NCBI GenBank assembly: GCA_023437225.1
Contig: JAEZGS010000019.1
Span: forward strand, 1 to 26,382
Reading direction: 5' to 3'
Length of the DNA stretch: 26,382 nt
From: Bacteroidota bacterium
GTDB lineage: Bacteria; Bacteroidota; Bacteroidia; Chitinophagales; Chitinophagaceae
The position numbers and the translations under genes were made by a program. The notes beneath the pieces were generated by a model, which did not search any database, had not been told where the DNA came from, and saw only the letters and a list, made by a program, of their open reading frames with translations. Position 1 is the stretch's first letter. Each line of letters starts with the position of its first letter. Of the stretch, positions 1 through 7,003 are shown piece after piece.

Positions 1-52
1 GCTTTACTCGATCAGAAAAGATCGACACACTCTGCCAATCCTGTTAAACTAG

Positions 53-124
53 TAGCCCCGAGAGGAATCGAACCTCCATCAAAAGTTTAGGAAACTCCTA
101 TTCTATCCATTGAACTACGGGACC
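53..124 (-). tRNA. tRNA-Arg, anticodon CCT
   Basis: Read on the minus strand, this folds into a full cloverleaf. The acceptor stem is GGTCCCG/CGGGGCT with a G-U first pair. The D arm is GTTC/GAAT, the anticodon stem GGAGT/ACTTT, and the 7-nt loop TTCCTAA places anticodon CCT at 91-89. The T arm is GGAGG/CCTCT around TTCGATT, and the discriminator is A at 53. CCA is not encoded. A TATTTTTG box on the minus strand at 163-156 could be its -7 element, giving a 5' leader of about 25 nt. The assignment to Arg(CCT) follows directly from the anticodon. Confidence 0.95.
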
Positions 125-155
125 GATTGGCCGCAACTAGGCCGCCAATGGGTGG

Positions 156-163
156 CAAAAATA
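156..163 (-). promoter_or_regulatory. candidate -7 box for the tRNA-Arg gene
   Basis: On the minus strand the sequence is TATTTTTG, an exact match to the Bacteroidota -7 consensus TAnnTTTG. It lies 31 nt before the 5' end of the tRNA. No TTG stands 19 nt upstream, so only the -7 half is supported. Confidence 0.35.
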
Positions 164-208
164 GAGGTTCTGGCAGAGAAAAAAAAATGACCTCTTCGGG
201 CAATCGTT

Positions 209-216
209 TATCTTTG
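209..216 (+). promoter_or_regulatory. candidate -7 box for the TPR-like membrane gene
   Basis: TATCTTTG matches TAnnTTTG exactly and ends 7 nt before the ATG at 224, so the transcript would have almost no leader. No -33 TTG is found at the expected spacing, so a chance match cannot be excluded. Confidence 0.35.
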
Positions 217-223
217 CCGACTT

Positions 224-874
224 ATGAAATTCTATTCCCTGCTCATTCGCTACCGCCTGCAGATCGGCATTTTGCTGCTCATCGTCGGCGTCATCGTCAA
301 TATCTACACGGGCTTCTGGCCCGCATTCCCGGCCTATCTAATCGGCCTCATTCTAATTGCGGGTCACTTCTTTATCGGGCCACTCCGACTGATCCAGGAA
401 CATATGGAAGCGGGCGATATGGAAGGTGCTCAGCGTGTCCTCAATTCGATCAAATTCCCGAACCTTCTTTACAAACCGATTCGCTCTGCATACTATACGG
501 TTAAAGGGCAGTTGGCAATGATGAACCAGGACTTCGACACCGCGGAAACCGCAATGAAGAAGGGCCTCGACCTTGGCACTCCCATCAAGGAAGTGGAAGG
601 TGCAAACCTCCTGCAGATCGGTATGATCGCGCTCCAAAAAGGTAACTTCAAACAGGGTGAAAGTTATATCCGCCAGGCTCTTCGCAAAGGTCTTCCTGAT
701 AAAGAGAACGAGGCTGCCGCCAACCTCCAGATGTGCAGCATCATGATGAACAAACGCGAATTCCGCGCGGCTAAAGATTTCTTCCGTAAAACGAAGGCGC
801 TCAAACCAACAAACCCTGAACTGGTGAAACAGATCAAGGAGATCGAAAAATACATCAATCGGATCCCGGGATAA
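224..874 (+). CDS. membrane-anchored TPR-like protein
   Basis: A 216-residue protein. Two hydrophobic segments lie at about residues 12-30 and 34-52, probably a membrane hairpin with a short tight turn. The rest is soluble and helical, with repeated Ala/Leu/Tyr-rich helix pairs (about 60-80, 90-115, 125-150, 160-185) typical of tetratricopeptide folds. These probably form a cytoplasmic scaffold. No catalytic motif is visible and I know no specific function. The ATG at 224 is chosen because it directly precedes the first membrane segment. The overlapping frame that starts at 127 has no such signature. The gene stands alone, divergent from the tRNA and followed by a good terminator at 898-925. 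Confidence 0.8.
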   Translation: MKFYSLLIRYRLQIGILLLIVGVIVNIYTGFWPAFPAYLIGLILIAGHFFIGPLRLIQEHMEAGDMEGAQRVLNSIKFPNLLYKPIRSAYYTVKGQLAMMNQDFDTAETAMKKGLDLGTPIKEVEGANLLQIGMIALQKGNFKQGESYIRQALRKGLPDKENEAAANLQMCSIMMNKREFRAAKDFFRKTKALKPTNPELVKQIKEIEKYINRIPG

Positions 875-897
875 TCGTCATCGATATAAATTCAATT

Positions 898-925
898 AAG
901 GCCGACTCAAAACGGCCTTTTTTTT
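898..925 (+). terminator. intrinsic terminator after the TPR-like gene
   Basis: A perfect 7-bp stem, AAGGCCG (898-904) with CGGCCTT (913-919), has an 8-nt loop and continues into a T run to 925. It lies 23 nt past the stop codon. Confidence 0.9.
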
Positions 926-995
926 ATGCATTTTTCTATACGTGTATTCACCTATTTGGTAATTAACTACTAATTCAAAACGTAAATCCTTCCAA

Positions 996-1017
996 ATACT
1001 ACTAGAACCCGTAGTAT
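996..1017. repeat. inverted repeat ATACTAC-N8-GTAGTAT
   Basis: Perfect 7-bp arms at 996-1002 and 1011-1017 lie about 48 nt before the 38-residue ORF at 1065. There is no T run, so it is not an obvious terminator. It could be an operator or an mRNA leader hairpin. The rest of 926-1064 shows nothing else I can interpret. Confidence 0.4.
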
Positions 1018-1064
1018 CCCGGCATGCAATGTGCTCTTACTTTGCACTTCAAAAATCTAATACC

Positions 1065-1181
1065 ATGCCCGTCGATTCTACAGAAAACCCGCGCAAAATA
1101 AAGCGCCAGCTTATTGTGTACATTGTAATTTATACCCTCATCCTGGCTGGTCTCTATTGGGACCTGGTGAGGAATTCCTAA
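1065..1181 (+). CDS. 38-residue single-pass membrane protein (hypothetical)
   Basis: A short ORF running ATG-CCC-GTC to TAA. It encodes a charged N-terminus (residues 1-15, rich in Lys/Arg), one hydrophobic helix at about residues 16-33 (LIVYIVIYTLILAGLYW) and a short polar tail. The positive charges before the helix predict N-in topology. It ends 10 nt before the next small membrane gene on the same strand, and this tandem arrangement is the main support for reality. No family is recognised. It could be a small subunit or regulator of a membrane complex, but that is a guess. Confidence 0.5.
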   Translation: MPVDSTENPRKIKRQLIVYIVIYTLILAGLYWDLVRNS

Positions 1182-1191
1182 AACTGTCTTT

Positions 1192-1410
1192 ATGAAATCA
1201 TATGCCGACTTCTTTATCCGATTGTTTCTTATTGCACTTGGAATGGCATACCTGCTTGCGGATACCATTAACCTCTTGTCGCCGCCTTTCCATCCCTCTA
1301 AATTCGATCATTACTTCTTGGCCCTATCGGTCACCGGTATCGGCATCATTTTGAAGGTTGTAAAGGATTTAAAAACACGAAAGAGAACCACGTCGGAGCT
1401 AGACGTATGA
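1192..1410 (+). CDS. 72-residue two-pass membrane protein (hypothetical)
   Basis: Encodes two hydrophobic helices, about residues 7-29 and 41-58, separated by a Pro/His-rich loop (SPPFHPSKFDH). It ends in a Lys/Arg-rich tail (KDLKTRKRTTSE) that should be cytoplasmic. The ATG at 1192 follows the stop of the 38-residue gene by 10 nt, so the two are probably co-transcribed. No family is recognised. The reverse-strand ORF over 1002-1268 has no protein-like features and is taken as its shadow. Confidence 0.65.
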   Translation: MKSYADFFIRLFLIALGMAYLLADTINLLSPPFHPSKFDHYFLALSVTGIGIILKVVKDLKTRKRTTSELDV

Positions 1411-1440
1411 AAAAAACCCCCTCCAAAATTGAAGGGGCTT
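1411..1440 (-). terminator. terminator of the PLD-like gene (minus strand)
   Basis: On the minus strand, GCCCCTTC and GGAGGGGG form an imperfect stem around AATTTT, followed by a run of T (the A run 1410-1416 on the plus strand). It lies about 50 nt past the stop of the minus-strand gene. It may also weakly end plus-strand transcription from 1192-1410. Confidence 0.7.
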
Positions 1441-1489
1441 CGCATGCATTAATTGATTTAGTTCTTATTTGTTATTTCAATCCCCATAC

Positions 1490-2236
1490 TCAAAGGTCAA
1501 ATACTTCTTTCGCTTTTTTCCAATTCTTCTTTAAAATCGGCCGATTTACGCTCGTGTCGCCATTAGATGGTTCTCCAGAAAAATGACAAAATTTTTCAGC
1601 ATATTCAGGATCTCCATACTTACTCCAAGATTTAAAAGCATCGTAACTCATTGGCTTTTCTACATTGAAAGGTATTTCGGCACCGGTTCGAATGCAGTAT
1701 CCAGTTTGCCTCTTACTTGCTTGCTTATTATTCGACTTTTCATAACTCTGTTTGTTGTCCAAATCTCTCGAAGAAGCTACTATTGACTTTGAAGCAATTA
1801 ACTCAAATCGTTCACTTGTTTCATTAATATAATCCACTTCTTTGTAGGCCTCGTTAAAAAGATTTAAGTCGACTTCATCATTTTTATCAATCAAAACTCC
1901 CATTTCCTTGTTATTTGCCATTGAAAACTCATAGAGATTGAGCGAGGTGATGATCATCTTATCATCATTGACGTAACACTTTGCATGCAATGCTTCATTG
2001 TACTTTAAAACAACAAATCTCAAGCTTTGTAAAAATTTCATTTCTTCAGGGTTCAGCTCTTGCTTGCCAAAGATCACAGTAGTTATTTTGTCCTTGTTGT
2101 TTCTATATGTCAGTAACTCCTTGAAGTCTTTCGAGAGTTTGAGATAAGGAGAAATTAATATTAGTTTCTCTCCAGCGTTCTTGATAAGATCTTCAATTTC
2201 TGATACTGCTTTTCTGGTGTTAATAAATTTTGCCAT
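1490..2236 (-). CDS. phospholipase D-like (single HKD) protein
   Basis: A 248-residue protein. The PLD-like domain covers about residues 8-135. Its HKD motif is H84-x-K86-x4-D91, followed by Ser98/Asn100 (SLNLYEFS) and a conserved-looking Glu111. One HKD per chain implies a dimer, as in Nuc/BfiL-type nucleases. Residues 150-178 form a polar linker. Residues 179-240 resemble the zinc-ribbon tail seen in some PLD-family proteins, but only Cys181 and Cys217 remain of the expected Cys pairs (CIRT, CHFSG), so metal binding is doubtful. Nucleic acid or phosphodiester cleavage is the likely activity and the substrate is unknown. The gene is Lys/Asn-rich and visibly more A/T-rich than its neighbours, which may indicate transfer. 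It lies 40 nt after the REC-Hpt gene. Confidence 0.75.
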   Translation of the reverse strand: MAKFINTRKAVSEIEDLIKNAGEKLILISPYLKLSKDFKELLTYRNNKDKITTVIFGKQELNPEEMKFLQSLRFVVLKYNEALHAKCYVNDDKMIITSLNLYEFSMANNKEMGVLIDKNDEVDLNLFNEAYKEVDYINETSERFELIASKSIVASSRDLDNKQSYEKSNNKQASKRQTGYCIRTGAEIPFNVEKPMSYDAFKSWSKYGDPEYAEKFCHFSGEPSNGDTSVNRPILKKNWKKAKEVFDL

Positions 2237-2276
2237 CGTTTAGTTTTTATAGGGCTTAATTATTCTTAATTCAAAA

Positions 2277-3083
2277 TCATTGGCAACTCTTCCTTAAATC
2301 TTCAATACACGCATTGATCACATTCACCACCTTATCTCTCAACACAGGTATTTGATGCAAGTTTTCGAGTTTCTTTCCGCTGATCTCGATGTCTCGTATC
2401 ACTTGCTTCAATGAAACAATATTCATTGAGTCGATCGTCGATTTCATCTTATGTGCTGCCTTCCAGGTTGCTTCCCAGTCTTGCGAATTGATTGCAGTGT
2501 TCAATGCTTCAATGTTCAACGGCATGTTGTCGATGAATAACTGGACCATCATCCGGAGAAAGCCTTCGTCGCCTCCTCCGATTTGCTTGAGAAATTCTAA
2601 GTTATAAAGTGGCGACGAAGAGCTTTCTGTAGTCGGTAGTTGGCTGTCGCCGGTAGTCGGTAGTCGGTAATCAGTAATCGGCGTTGGCTTCACACCAACC
2701 AAAGTATATTTTACGAGCACCGCATTCAAACATTCCTCCTCAATCGGCTTCCCCACACACGCATTCATCCCATGATGTAAATAAAACGAAACCTCAGCGG
2801 GACCTGAGTTTGCCGTTAGTGCAACGATCGGTGTGGCAGCGGCGATGGGATCTTTTAATGATCGAATCTCTCTTGTTGCCTGCACGCCGTCCATCACGGG
2901 CATGTGTATGTCCATGAACACAAGTGCGTAGCGTTTGCGCTGCACAGCCATCACGGCATCAAGTCCATTGCACACCACATCCACGTCCAATCCCTTTGAT
3001 TCAATCAATGTCTTTGCTAACTGCTGGTTGAGTTCAACATCCTCCACCAGCAATACCTGTCGGCCTTTCGTTTCTTTATTCAA
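2277..3083 (-). CDS. response regulator receiver + Hpt phosphotransfer protein
   Basis: A 268-residue protein. The REC domain (about residues 8-128) has the acidic pair E14/D15, phospho-acceptor Asp58 (FMDIHMP), Thr90 and Lys112 (GKP). The Hpt domain (about 160-262) has the phospho-His211 in AAHKMKS. The product is thus a detached phosphorelay module: it can receive phosphate on Asp58 and pass phosphate through His211, but it has no kinase core and no output domain. Residues about 137-156 form a Thr/Pro-rich linker encoded by a heptamer repeat tract (2629-2682). It follows the NtrC-type gene by 24 nt on the same strand, so the two probably work in one relay. The sensor kinase is not in the window. 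Confidence 0.85.
   Translation of the reverse strand: MNKETKGRQVLLVEDVELNQQLAKTLIESKGLDVDVVCNGLDAVMAVQRKRYALVFMDIHMPVMDGVQATREIRSLKDPIAAATPIVALTANSGPAEVSFYLHHGMNACVGKPIEEECLNAVLVKYTLVGVKPTPITDYRLPTTGDSQLPTTESSSSPLYNLEFLKQIGGGDEGFLRMMVQLFIDNMPLNIEALNTAINSQDWEATWKAAHKMKSTIDSMNIVSLKQVIRDIEISGKKLENLHQIPVLRDKVVNVINACIEDLRKSCQ
2629..2682 (-). repeat. in-frame heptamer word tract (CCGACTA family) in the REC-Hpt linker
   Basis: On the minus strand the tract reads as units CCGATTA, CTGATTA, CCGACTA, CCGACTA, a 17-nt unit CCGGCGACAGCCAACTA, then CCGACTA and CAG. It is translated as DYRLPTT-like and QLPTTES stretches between the REC and Hpt domains. It has the same character as the intergenic tracts elsewhere in the window, but it lies inside a coding sequence without breaking the frame. 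Confidence 0.8.
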
Positions 3084-3107
3084 ACCCTTTCTTTGTAGTT
3101 TAATCTA

Positions 3108-4469
3108 TTAACGCGTCTTGAGGTCCCCACTCTGTATCATCCGGTAGATCGTCGATTTTCCTATATCCAGCTTCTTCGCCACCAGCAACACATCCTTCTC
3201 ATACTTGTCCAGATAATGCTGCAGTATCTGCACTTCATACTCTTTCAACGTCATCTCCTTGTTGAACAATCCGGCCACAGATCCATTCATATTGATATTA
3301 AAGTGCTCAGGCAGTATCTCTTTTCCATCGGCCATCACCACCGCTAACTCCACAATCGATTTCAACTCCCTGACGTTACCGGGAAACGAATAACTCTTGA
3401 GCTTGATCTGTGCGTCGGGCGACAATAACTTTCTTTCCATCCCATTCTCCTTGCAGAAAGCATCGATAAAATGCTTGCTCAACACGAGTATATCATTGCC
3501 TCTTTCTCTTAATGGGGGCAGGTGTATCGGCAGACCAATTAATCGGTAATACAAGTCCTCTCTGAACGTTTTATTCTGCACCTCCTGCAACAAATTTCTA
3601 TGCGTTGCTACAATGATCCGTGCATTGATCGATACGGTTTCATTTCCACCAACCCTGTTGAGTTCCTTTTCCTGCAATACCCTTAGCAACTTCGCCTGCA
3701 GATTGATATCGAGTTCACCGATCTCGTCCAGAAACAATGTCCCTCCATTGGCTTCCTCGAACTTTCCGATCCTTCTCGTAACCGCACCAGTGAACGATCC
3801 TTTCTCGTGTCCAAACAATTCACTTTCTATCAACTCCTTTGGTATCGCCGCCACATTCACCGCAACAAATGGTTTGTTGCTTTTATCACTGTTATAATGT
3901 ATCGCCTTTGCCACAACCTCTTTACCACTACCGGTTTCACCGGTGATCGATACCGTAATATTCGTCTTGCACGCTTTCTCGATCAGCGTAAACACTTTCT
4001 TCATCGGCTCACTATTTCCAATAATGAACTTCGAATAATCGTGCTTCTTTCCTACCTCTTCCTTCAGATACTCTACTTCCTTCTTGAGTCCCTGGATCTC
4101 TCTTAAATGCAACAAAATATTCCAGAGCCTGTCCTTCGTATCCTCGTTCTTCACGATGTAATCAAAGGCTCCATTCTTCAATAAATTGATCGCAGTGGAT
4201 ATATCTTCCTGTCCCGATATAATGATCACCTGCACATCGGGATACAGATCCCTGATGCGCTTGAGTACCTGCCCACCGTCCATATCGGGAAGCGAGTAAT
4301 CGAGCGTTACCACATCGGGCTTCTCATGTAACTGTTTGAAAAAAGTTTGTGTTTGTTCGAAGCGCTTTACTTCGTAATCGGGATTGAGAGAAAGATAGTG
4401 TTGGAGCATCGAGCCATACCACACATCATCATCAAGAATGAATATCTTCAGGTTATTTGGATTTTTCAT
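3108..4469 (-). CDS. sigma-54-dependent response regulator, NtrC family
   Basis: A 453-residue protein with the full REC / AAA+ / HTH layout. The REC domain (residues 7-120) has D13-D15, phospho-acceptor Asp57 (TLDYSLP) and Lys107. A helical linker covers about 122-142. The AAA+ domain (about 148-385) has Walker A GETGSGKE (177-184), the sigma-54 contact loop GSFTGA (224-229, a Ser variant of GAFTGA) and Walker B GGTLFLDEIGE (242-252). The C-terminal Fis-type HTH (about 415-450) ends in KLDIGKSTIYRMI. It should activate sigma-54 promoters when phosphorylated. The REC-Hpt gene 24 nt downstream is a likely partner. No sensor kinase is present here, so the stimulus is unknown. Confidence 0.93.
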   Translation of the reverse strand: MKNPNNLKIFILDDDVWYGSMLQHYLSLNPDYEVKRFEQTQTFFKQLHEKPDVVTLDYSLPDMDGGQVLKRIRDLYPDVQVIIISGQEDISTAINLLKNGAFDYIVKNEDTKDRLWNILLHLREIQGLKKEVEYLKEEVGKKHDYSKFIIGNSEPMKKVFTLIEKACKTNITVSITGETGSGKEVVAKAIHYNSDKSNKPFVAVNVAAIPKELIESELFGHEKGSFTGAVTRRIGKFEEANGGTLFLDEIGELDINLQAKLLRVLQEKELNRVGGNETVSINARIIVATHRNLLQEVQNKTFREDLYYRLIGLPIHLPPLRERGNDILVLSKHFIDAFCKENGMERKLLSPDAQIKLKSYSFPGNVRELKSIVELAVVMADGKEILPEHFNINMNGSVAGLFNKEMTLKEYEVQILQHYLDKYEKDVLLVAKKLDIGKSTIYRMIQSGDLKTR

Positions 4470-4568
4470 GGGGATTGAACTTGTTATACGAACGATAAAA
4501 GTTACACATTATTCCCATTTACGGAAAAGAATTTTGTGCGAACCGATGAATACCCTTAGCGGATTCAA

Positions 4569-4576
4569 TAAGTTTG
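4569..4576 (+). promoter_or_regulatory. candidate -7 box for the Ig-like lipoprotein gene
   Basis: TAAGTTTG matches TAnnTTTG exactly and ends 6 nt before the ATG at 4583. A TTG at the normal -33 distance is absent. The resulting transcript would be nearly leaderless. The gene is divergent from the NtrC-type gene. Confidence 0.4.
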
Positions 4577-4582
4577 CAATCC

Positions 4583-6013
4583 ATGAAACAACTGGCTTCC
4601 GTCATTCTCCTGCTCGCGATCCTGTACTCCACCTTCTTTCTTTCACCGGGTTGCGCCAACATGATCCCTCCCACCGGGGGACCGCGTGATTCCATTCCAC
4701 CAGTTCTGGTAAATGCCACACCACCGGACTCGGCTCTCCGCTTCAACGCAAAGCGCATCACGCTTAGTTTCGACGAGTTCATTCGCGTTGAGAATCCCGG
4801 ACAGGCTCTCATCGTTTCTCCCTTTCCGGCTCAGCCTCCGATGGTGGAAGGTCGCCTTCGCAGCGTAGTGATCACGCTTCGCGATTCCCTGGAGCCGAAT
4901 ACCACTTACACCCTTGATTTCGGCAATGCCATTCGCGATAACAACGAGAACAACATATTGCGCGATTTTTCCTATACTTTTTCTACCGGCAATTCCCTTG
5001 ATTCCAACTCTTTGTCGGGCTCCGTCCTCATCGCCGAATCGGGTAAGGTCGATTCTACCATGTTCGTCCTGCTGCATCGCAATCTCGCCGATTCCGCCGT
5101 CTCCAAAGAGCGTCCGCGCTACGTCGCTCGCGTGAATTCAGATGGTTCCTTCCAGTTCCAGAACCTTCCTCCCGGCACTTTCGCACTCTATGCCTTAAAG
5201 GACGAGAGCGGCATGCGTCGGTACCTGTCGCCCACCACCTTATTTGCTTTCAATGACGAGCCGGTCGACATTCCCTATCGTGGAACCGCCATCAAACTTC
5301 GTGCGTTCATCGATTCGATCCCTGAACCGGAAGCTCCCGTTCGTCCCACCACTCCTGCTGCCACCGGCGTCAATGCCCGCGAGGGTCGCGTTGTTCCGCG
5401 CATGCAGTTGGGTAACAATCTCGATAATGGCACTACCCAGAGCCTGCTCGACAGTCTCCGCATCACCGTTAATGGAGCTCCGTTGAAGACCTTTGACTCG
5501 ACCAAAATCGTTCTTTACAGCGAAACTTATGTGCCGGCACCGGGTCATCGCGTGCATCTCGACACCTCCCGCAAGATCATTTTCGTCTCTAATAAATGGA
5601 TCGAAAACACCACTTACAACCTGGTGATCGACCGCGATTTTGCCGAGGATACAGCCGGATTAAAGATCCCTGCTACCGATACGATCACGTTCAAAACCCG
5701 TCGCACCAACGAGTACGGCGCGGTTCAATTGCGTTTCCTAAACCTTGATCTTTCGCTGAATCCCCTGTTGCAACTGGTGCAGCAAGACAAGGTGGTTCAC
5801 ACGTTCCCTCTTAGTTCCCGCGTGTTTTCAGCAGAACTTTTTGAGCCGGGGGAATACGGTCTTCGCATTGTGCTCGATGCCAATAAGAACGGCAAGTGGG
5901 ATGCGGGTATGTTCCGGAACGGCATTCGGCGACAGCCCGAGCGCGTGATATTCATTGAACGAAAGGTCAATGTAAAGGCCAACTGGGACAATGATGTCGA
6001 CATAACTTTGTAA
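4583..6013 (+). CDS. Ig-like (SbsA/Big_5-type) lipoprotein
   Basis: A 476-residue protein. An N-terminal signal (hydrophobic residues 5-20) runs into a lipobox, LSPGC, with lipidated Cys24. A signature PPTGGPRD follows, common at the start of Bacteroidota Ig-like lipoproteins. The first Ig-like domain is about residues 38-138 (DSIPP, LNPNT-type motif EPNTTYTLDF). A second beta-rich region is near 285-375 (NTTYNLVIDRDF). The C-terminus carries a DANKNGKWD calcium-binding-like stretch. It is probably an outer-membrane or surface lipoprotein of unknown role. I chose the ATG at 4583 over an in-frame TTG three codons earlier because ATG fits the -7 box and the signal peptide. The regulator gene follows after 9 nt, suggesting co-transcription. 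Confidence 0.88.
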   Translation: MKQLASVILLLAILYSTFFLSPGCANMIPPTGGPRDSIPPVLVNATPPDSALRFNAKRITLSFDEFIRVENPGQALIVSPFPAQPPMVEGRLRSVVITLRDSLEPNTTYTLDFGNAIRDNNENNILRDFSYTFSTGNSLDSNSLSGSVLIAESGKVDSTMFVLLHRNLADSAVSKERPRYVARVNSDGSFQFQNLPPGTFALYALKDESGMRRYLSPTTLFAFNDEPVDIPYRGTAIKLRAFIDSIPEPEAPVRPTTPAATGVNAREGRVVPRMQLGNNLDNGTTQSLLDSLRITVNGAPLKTFDSTKIVLYSETYVPAPGHRVHLDTSRKIIFVSNKWIENTTYNLVIDRDFAEDTAGLKIPATDTITFKTRRTNEYGAVQLRFLNLDLSLNPLLQLVQQDKVVHTFPLSSRVFSAELFEPGEYGLRIVLDANKNGKWDAGMFRNGIRRQPERVIFIERKVNVKANWDNDVDITL

Positions 6014-6022
6014 GTTCAGGGT

Positions 6023-6898
6023 ATGAACGAGTTCACCATCCGCGATCTCGAAAACCTTTCCGGCATCAAGGCACATACCATCCGTGTCTGGGAGCAGCGC
6101 TACAACCTCTTTCAACCTAAGCGCAGCTCTACCAACATTCGCTATTACAACAGCGAAGACCTTCGTGTGATCCTGAACATTTCATTGCTCACACGTTTCG
6201 GCTATCGCATCTCGCAGATCAACAAGATGCCTCGCTCCGAGATCAGCGACAAGGTTTTGTCGCTTTCCACTCCCGAAGCCTACCAGGAAAAAATGCTGAA
6301 CGACCTGGTGCTGGCCATGATCAGTCTCGATGCATATTCTTTCGAAGACCGTATCGACAAATACCTGCTTTCAAAAGGGCCCGAACAGGCGATCAAGAAA
6401 CTGATCTTCTCCTTCCTGGAACGCATCGGTCTTTTATGGATGACCAGTCACATCAATGCCGCGCAGGAACATCTTGTCACGCAGGTGATCCGACAAAAAC
6501 TGCTTGCAGCAATAGATAAAACCCCACCGCAAAAAGGACCTTCCAACCCGGTCTTGATGTTCCTTCCCGAAGGGGAACAACATGAGCTGGGATTGATCTT
6601 CGTGCACTATATCCTTCGTACGCAGGGCACACCCATATTGTATCTTGGCTCAAATCTCCCGATGGCGGACCTTGCTTTCGCCGTTCAAACCACCGATCCG
6701 TCGCGCATCTATGCACATATCACCTGGCTGCCGGGTCGTAAGGATATGAACGCATTTATTACAGAATTCCAGCGCCTTTTGCCCGACAAACAACTATATT
6801 TATCTGGTACAATAAGCGGTTACTCTACCCGAAAACTCCCTGAAAACTTCGTGTATCTGAAAGACCTGAACCAGGTCATTGAGGCATTGACGCTGTAG
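6023..6898 (+). CDS. MerR-family B12-binding regulator (CarH/LitR type)
   Basis: A 291-residue protein. A MerR winged HTH covers residues 1-70 (TIRDLENLSGIKAHTIRVWE). A four-helix B12-binding subdomain (about 85-165) carries the CarH signature W-x9-EH: W139, E149, H150. A cobalamin-binding Rossmann domain (about 175-290) carries E185-x-H187-x-x-G190, where His187 matches the lower axial ligand of cobalamin. In known CarH/LitR proteins adenosylcobalamin binding makes a dark repressor tetramer that light takes apart, releasing carotenoid genes. Here the residue after the Trp is Met140, where Thermus CarH (from memory) has the upper axial His132. It sits 105 nt before crtI, which fits control of the crt cluster. 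It may itself be transcribed with the upstream lipoprotein gene. Confidence 0.88.
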   Translation: MNEFTIRDLENLSGIKAHTIRVWEQRYNLFQPKRSSTNIRYYNSEDLRVILNISLLTRFGYRISQINKMPRSEISDKVLSLSTPEAYQEKMLNDLVLAMISLDAYSFEDRIDKYLLSKGPEQAIKKLIFSFLERIGLLWMTSHINAAQEHLVTQVIRQKLLAAIDKTPPQKGPSNPVLMFLPEGEQHELGLIFVHYILRTQGTPILYLGSNLPMADLAFAVQTTDPSRIYAHITWLPGRKDMNAFITEFQRLLPDKQLYLSGTISGYSTRKLPENFVYLKDLNQVIEALTL

Positions 6899-6908
6899 CA
6901 TTCCTGTT

Positions 6909-6940
6909 TTGTTTAACCTTTTCGCTTCATCGTTAAACAA
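6909..6940. promoter_or_regulatory. inverted repeat between the regulator and crtI (operator or terminator)
   Basis: Perfect 9-bp arms TTGTTTAAC (6909-6917) and GTTAAACAA (6932-6940) with a 14-nt spacer lie just after the regulator's stop codon. Six T follow (6941-6946), so it could be a weak A/T-rich terminator. Its place before crtI equally fits a MerR-type operator. A poor -7-like box, TAACTTTT, is at 6979-6986. Confidence 0.5.
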
Positions 6941-7003
6941 TTTTTTCAACAAAGCATTTCGACCGCTGCAAGGGGGCATAACTTTTACATCTAAATCATT
7001 ACC

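Noticed and set aside
9..24. Terminator after tRNA-Arg (CGATC/GATCG hairpin)
   Set aside because: The 5-bp stem has no T run on the minus strand; support is too weak.
127..504. 125-residue plus-strand ORF overlapping the TPR-like gene
   Set aside because: Low-complexity Arg/Pro/His translation with no domain; it is the shadow of the 224-874 gene.
1002..1268. 88-residue minus-strand ORF
   Set aside because: It lies antisense to the two small membrane genes and shows no protein-like pattern.
6899..7003. Cobalamin riboswitch before crtI
   Set aside because: The gap is only about 105 nt and has no B12-box-like conserved core; only the simple inverted repeat is seen.
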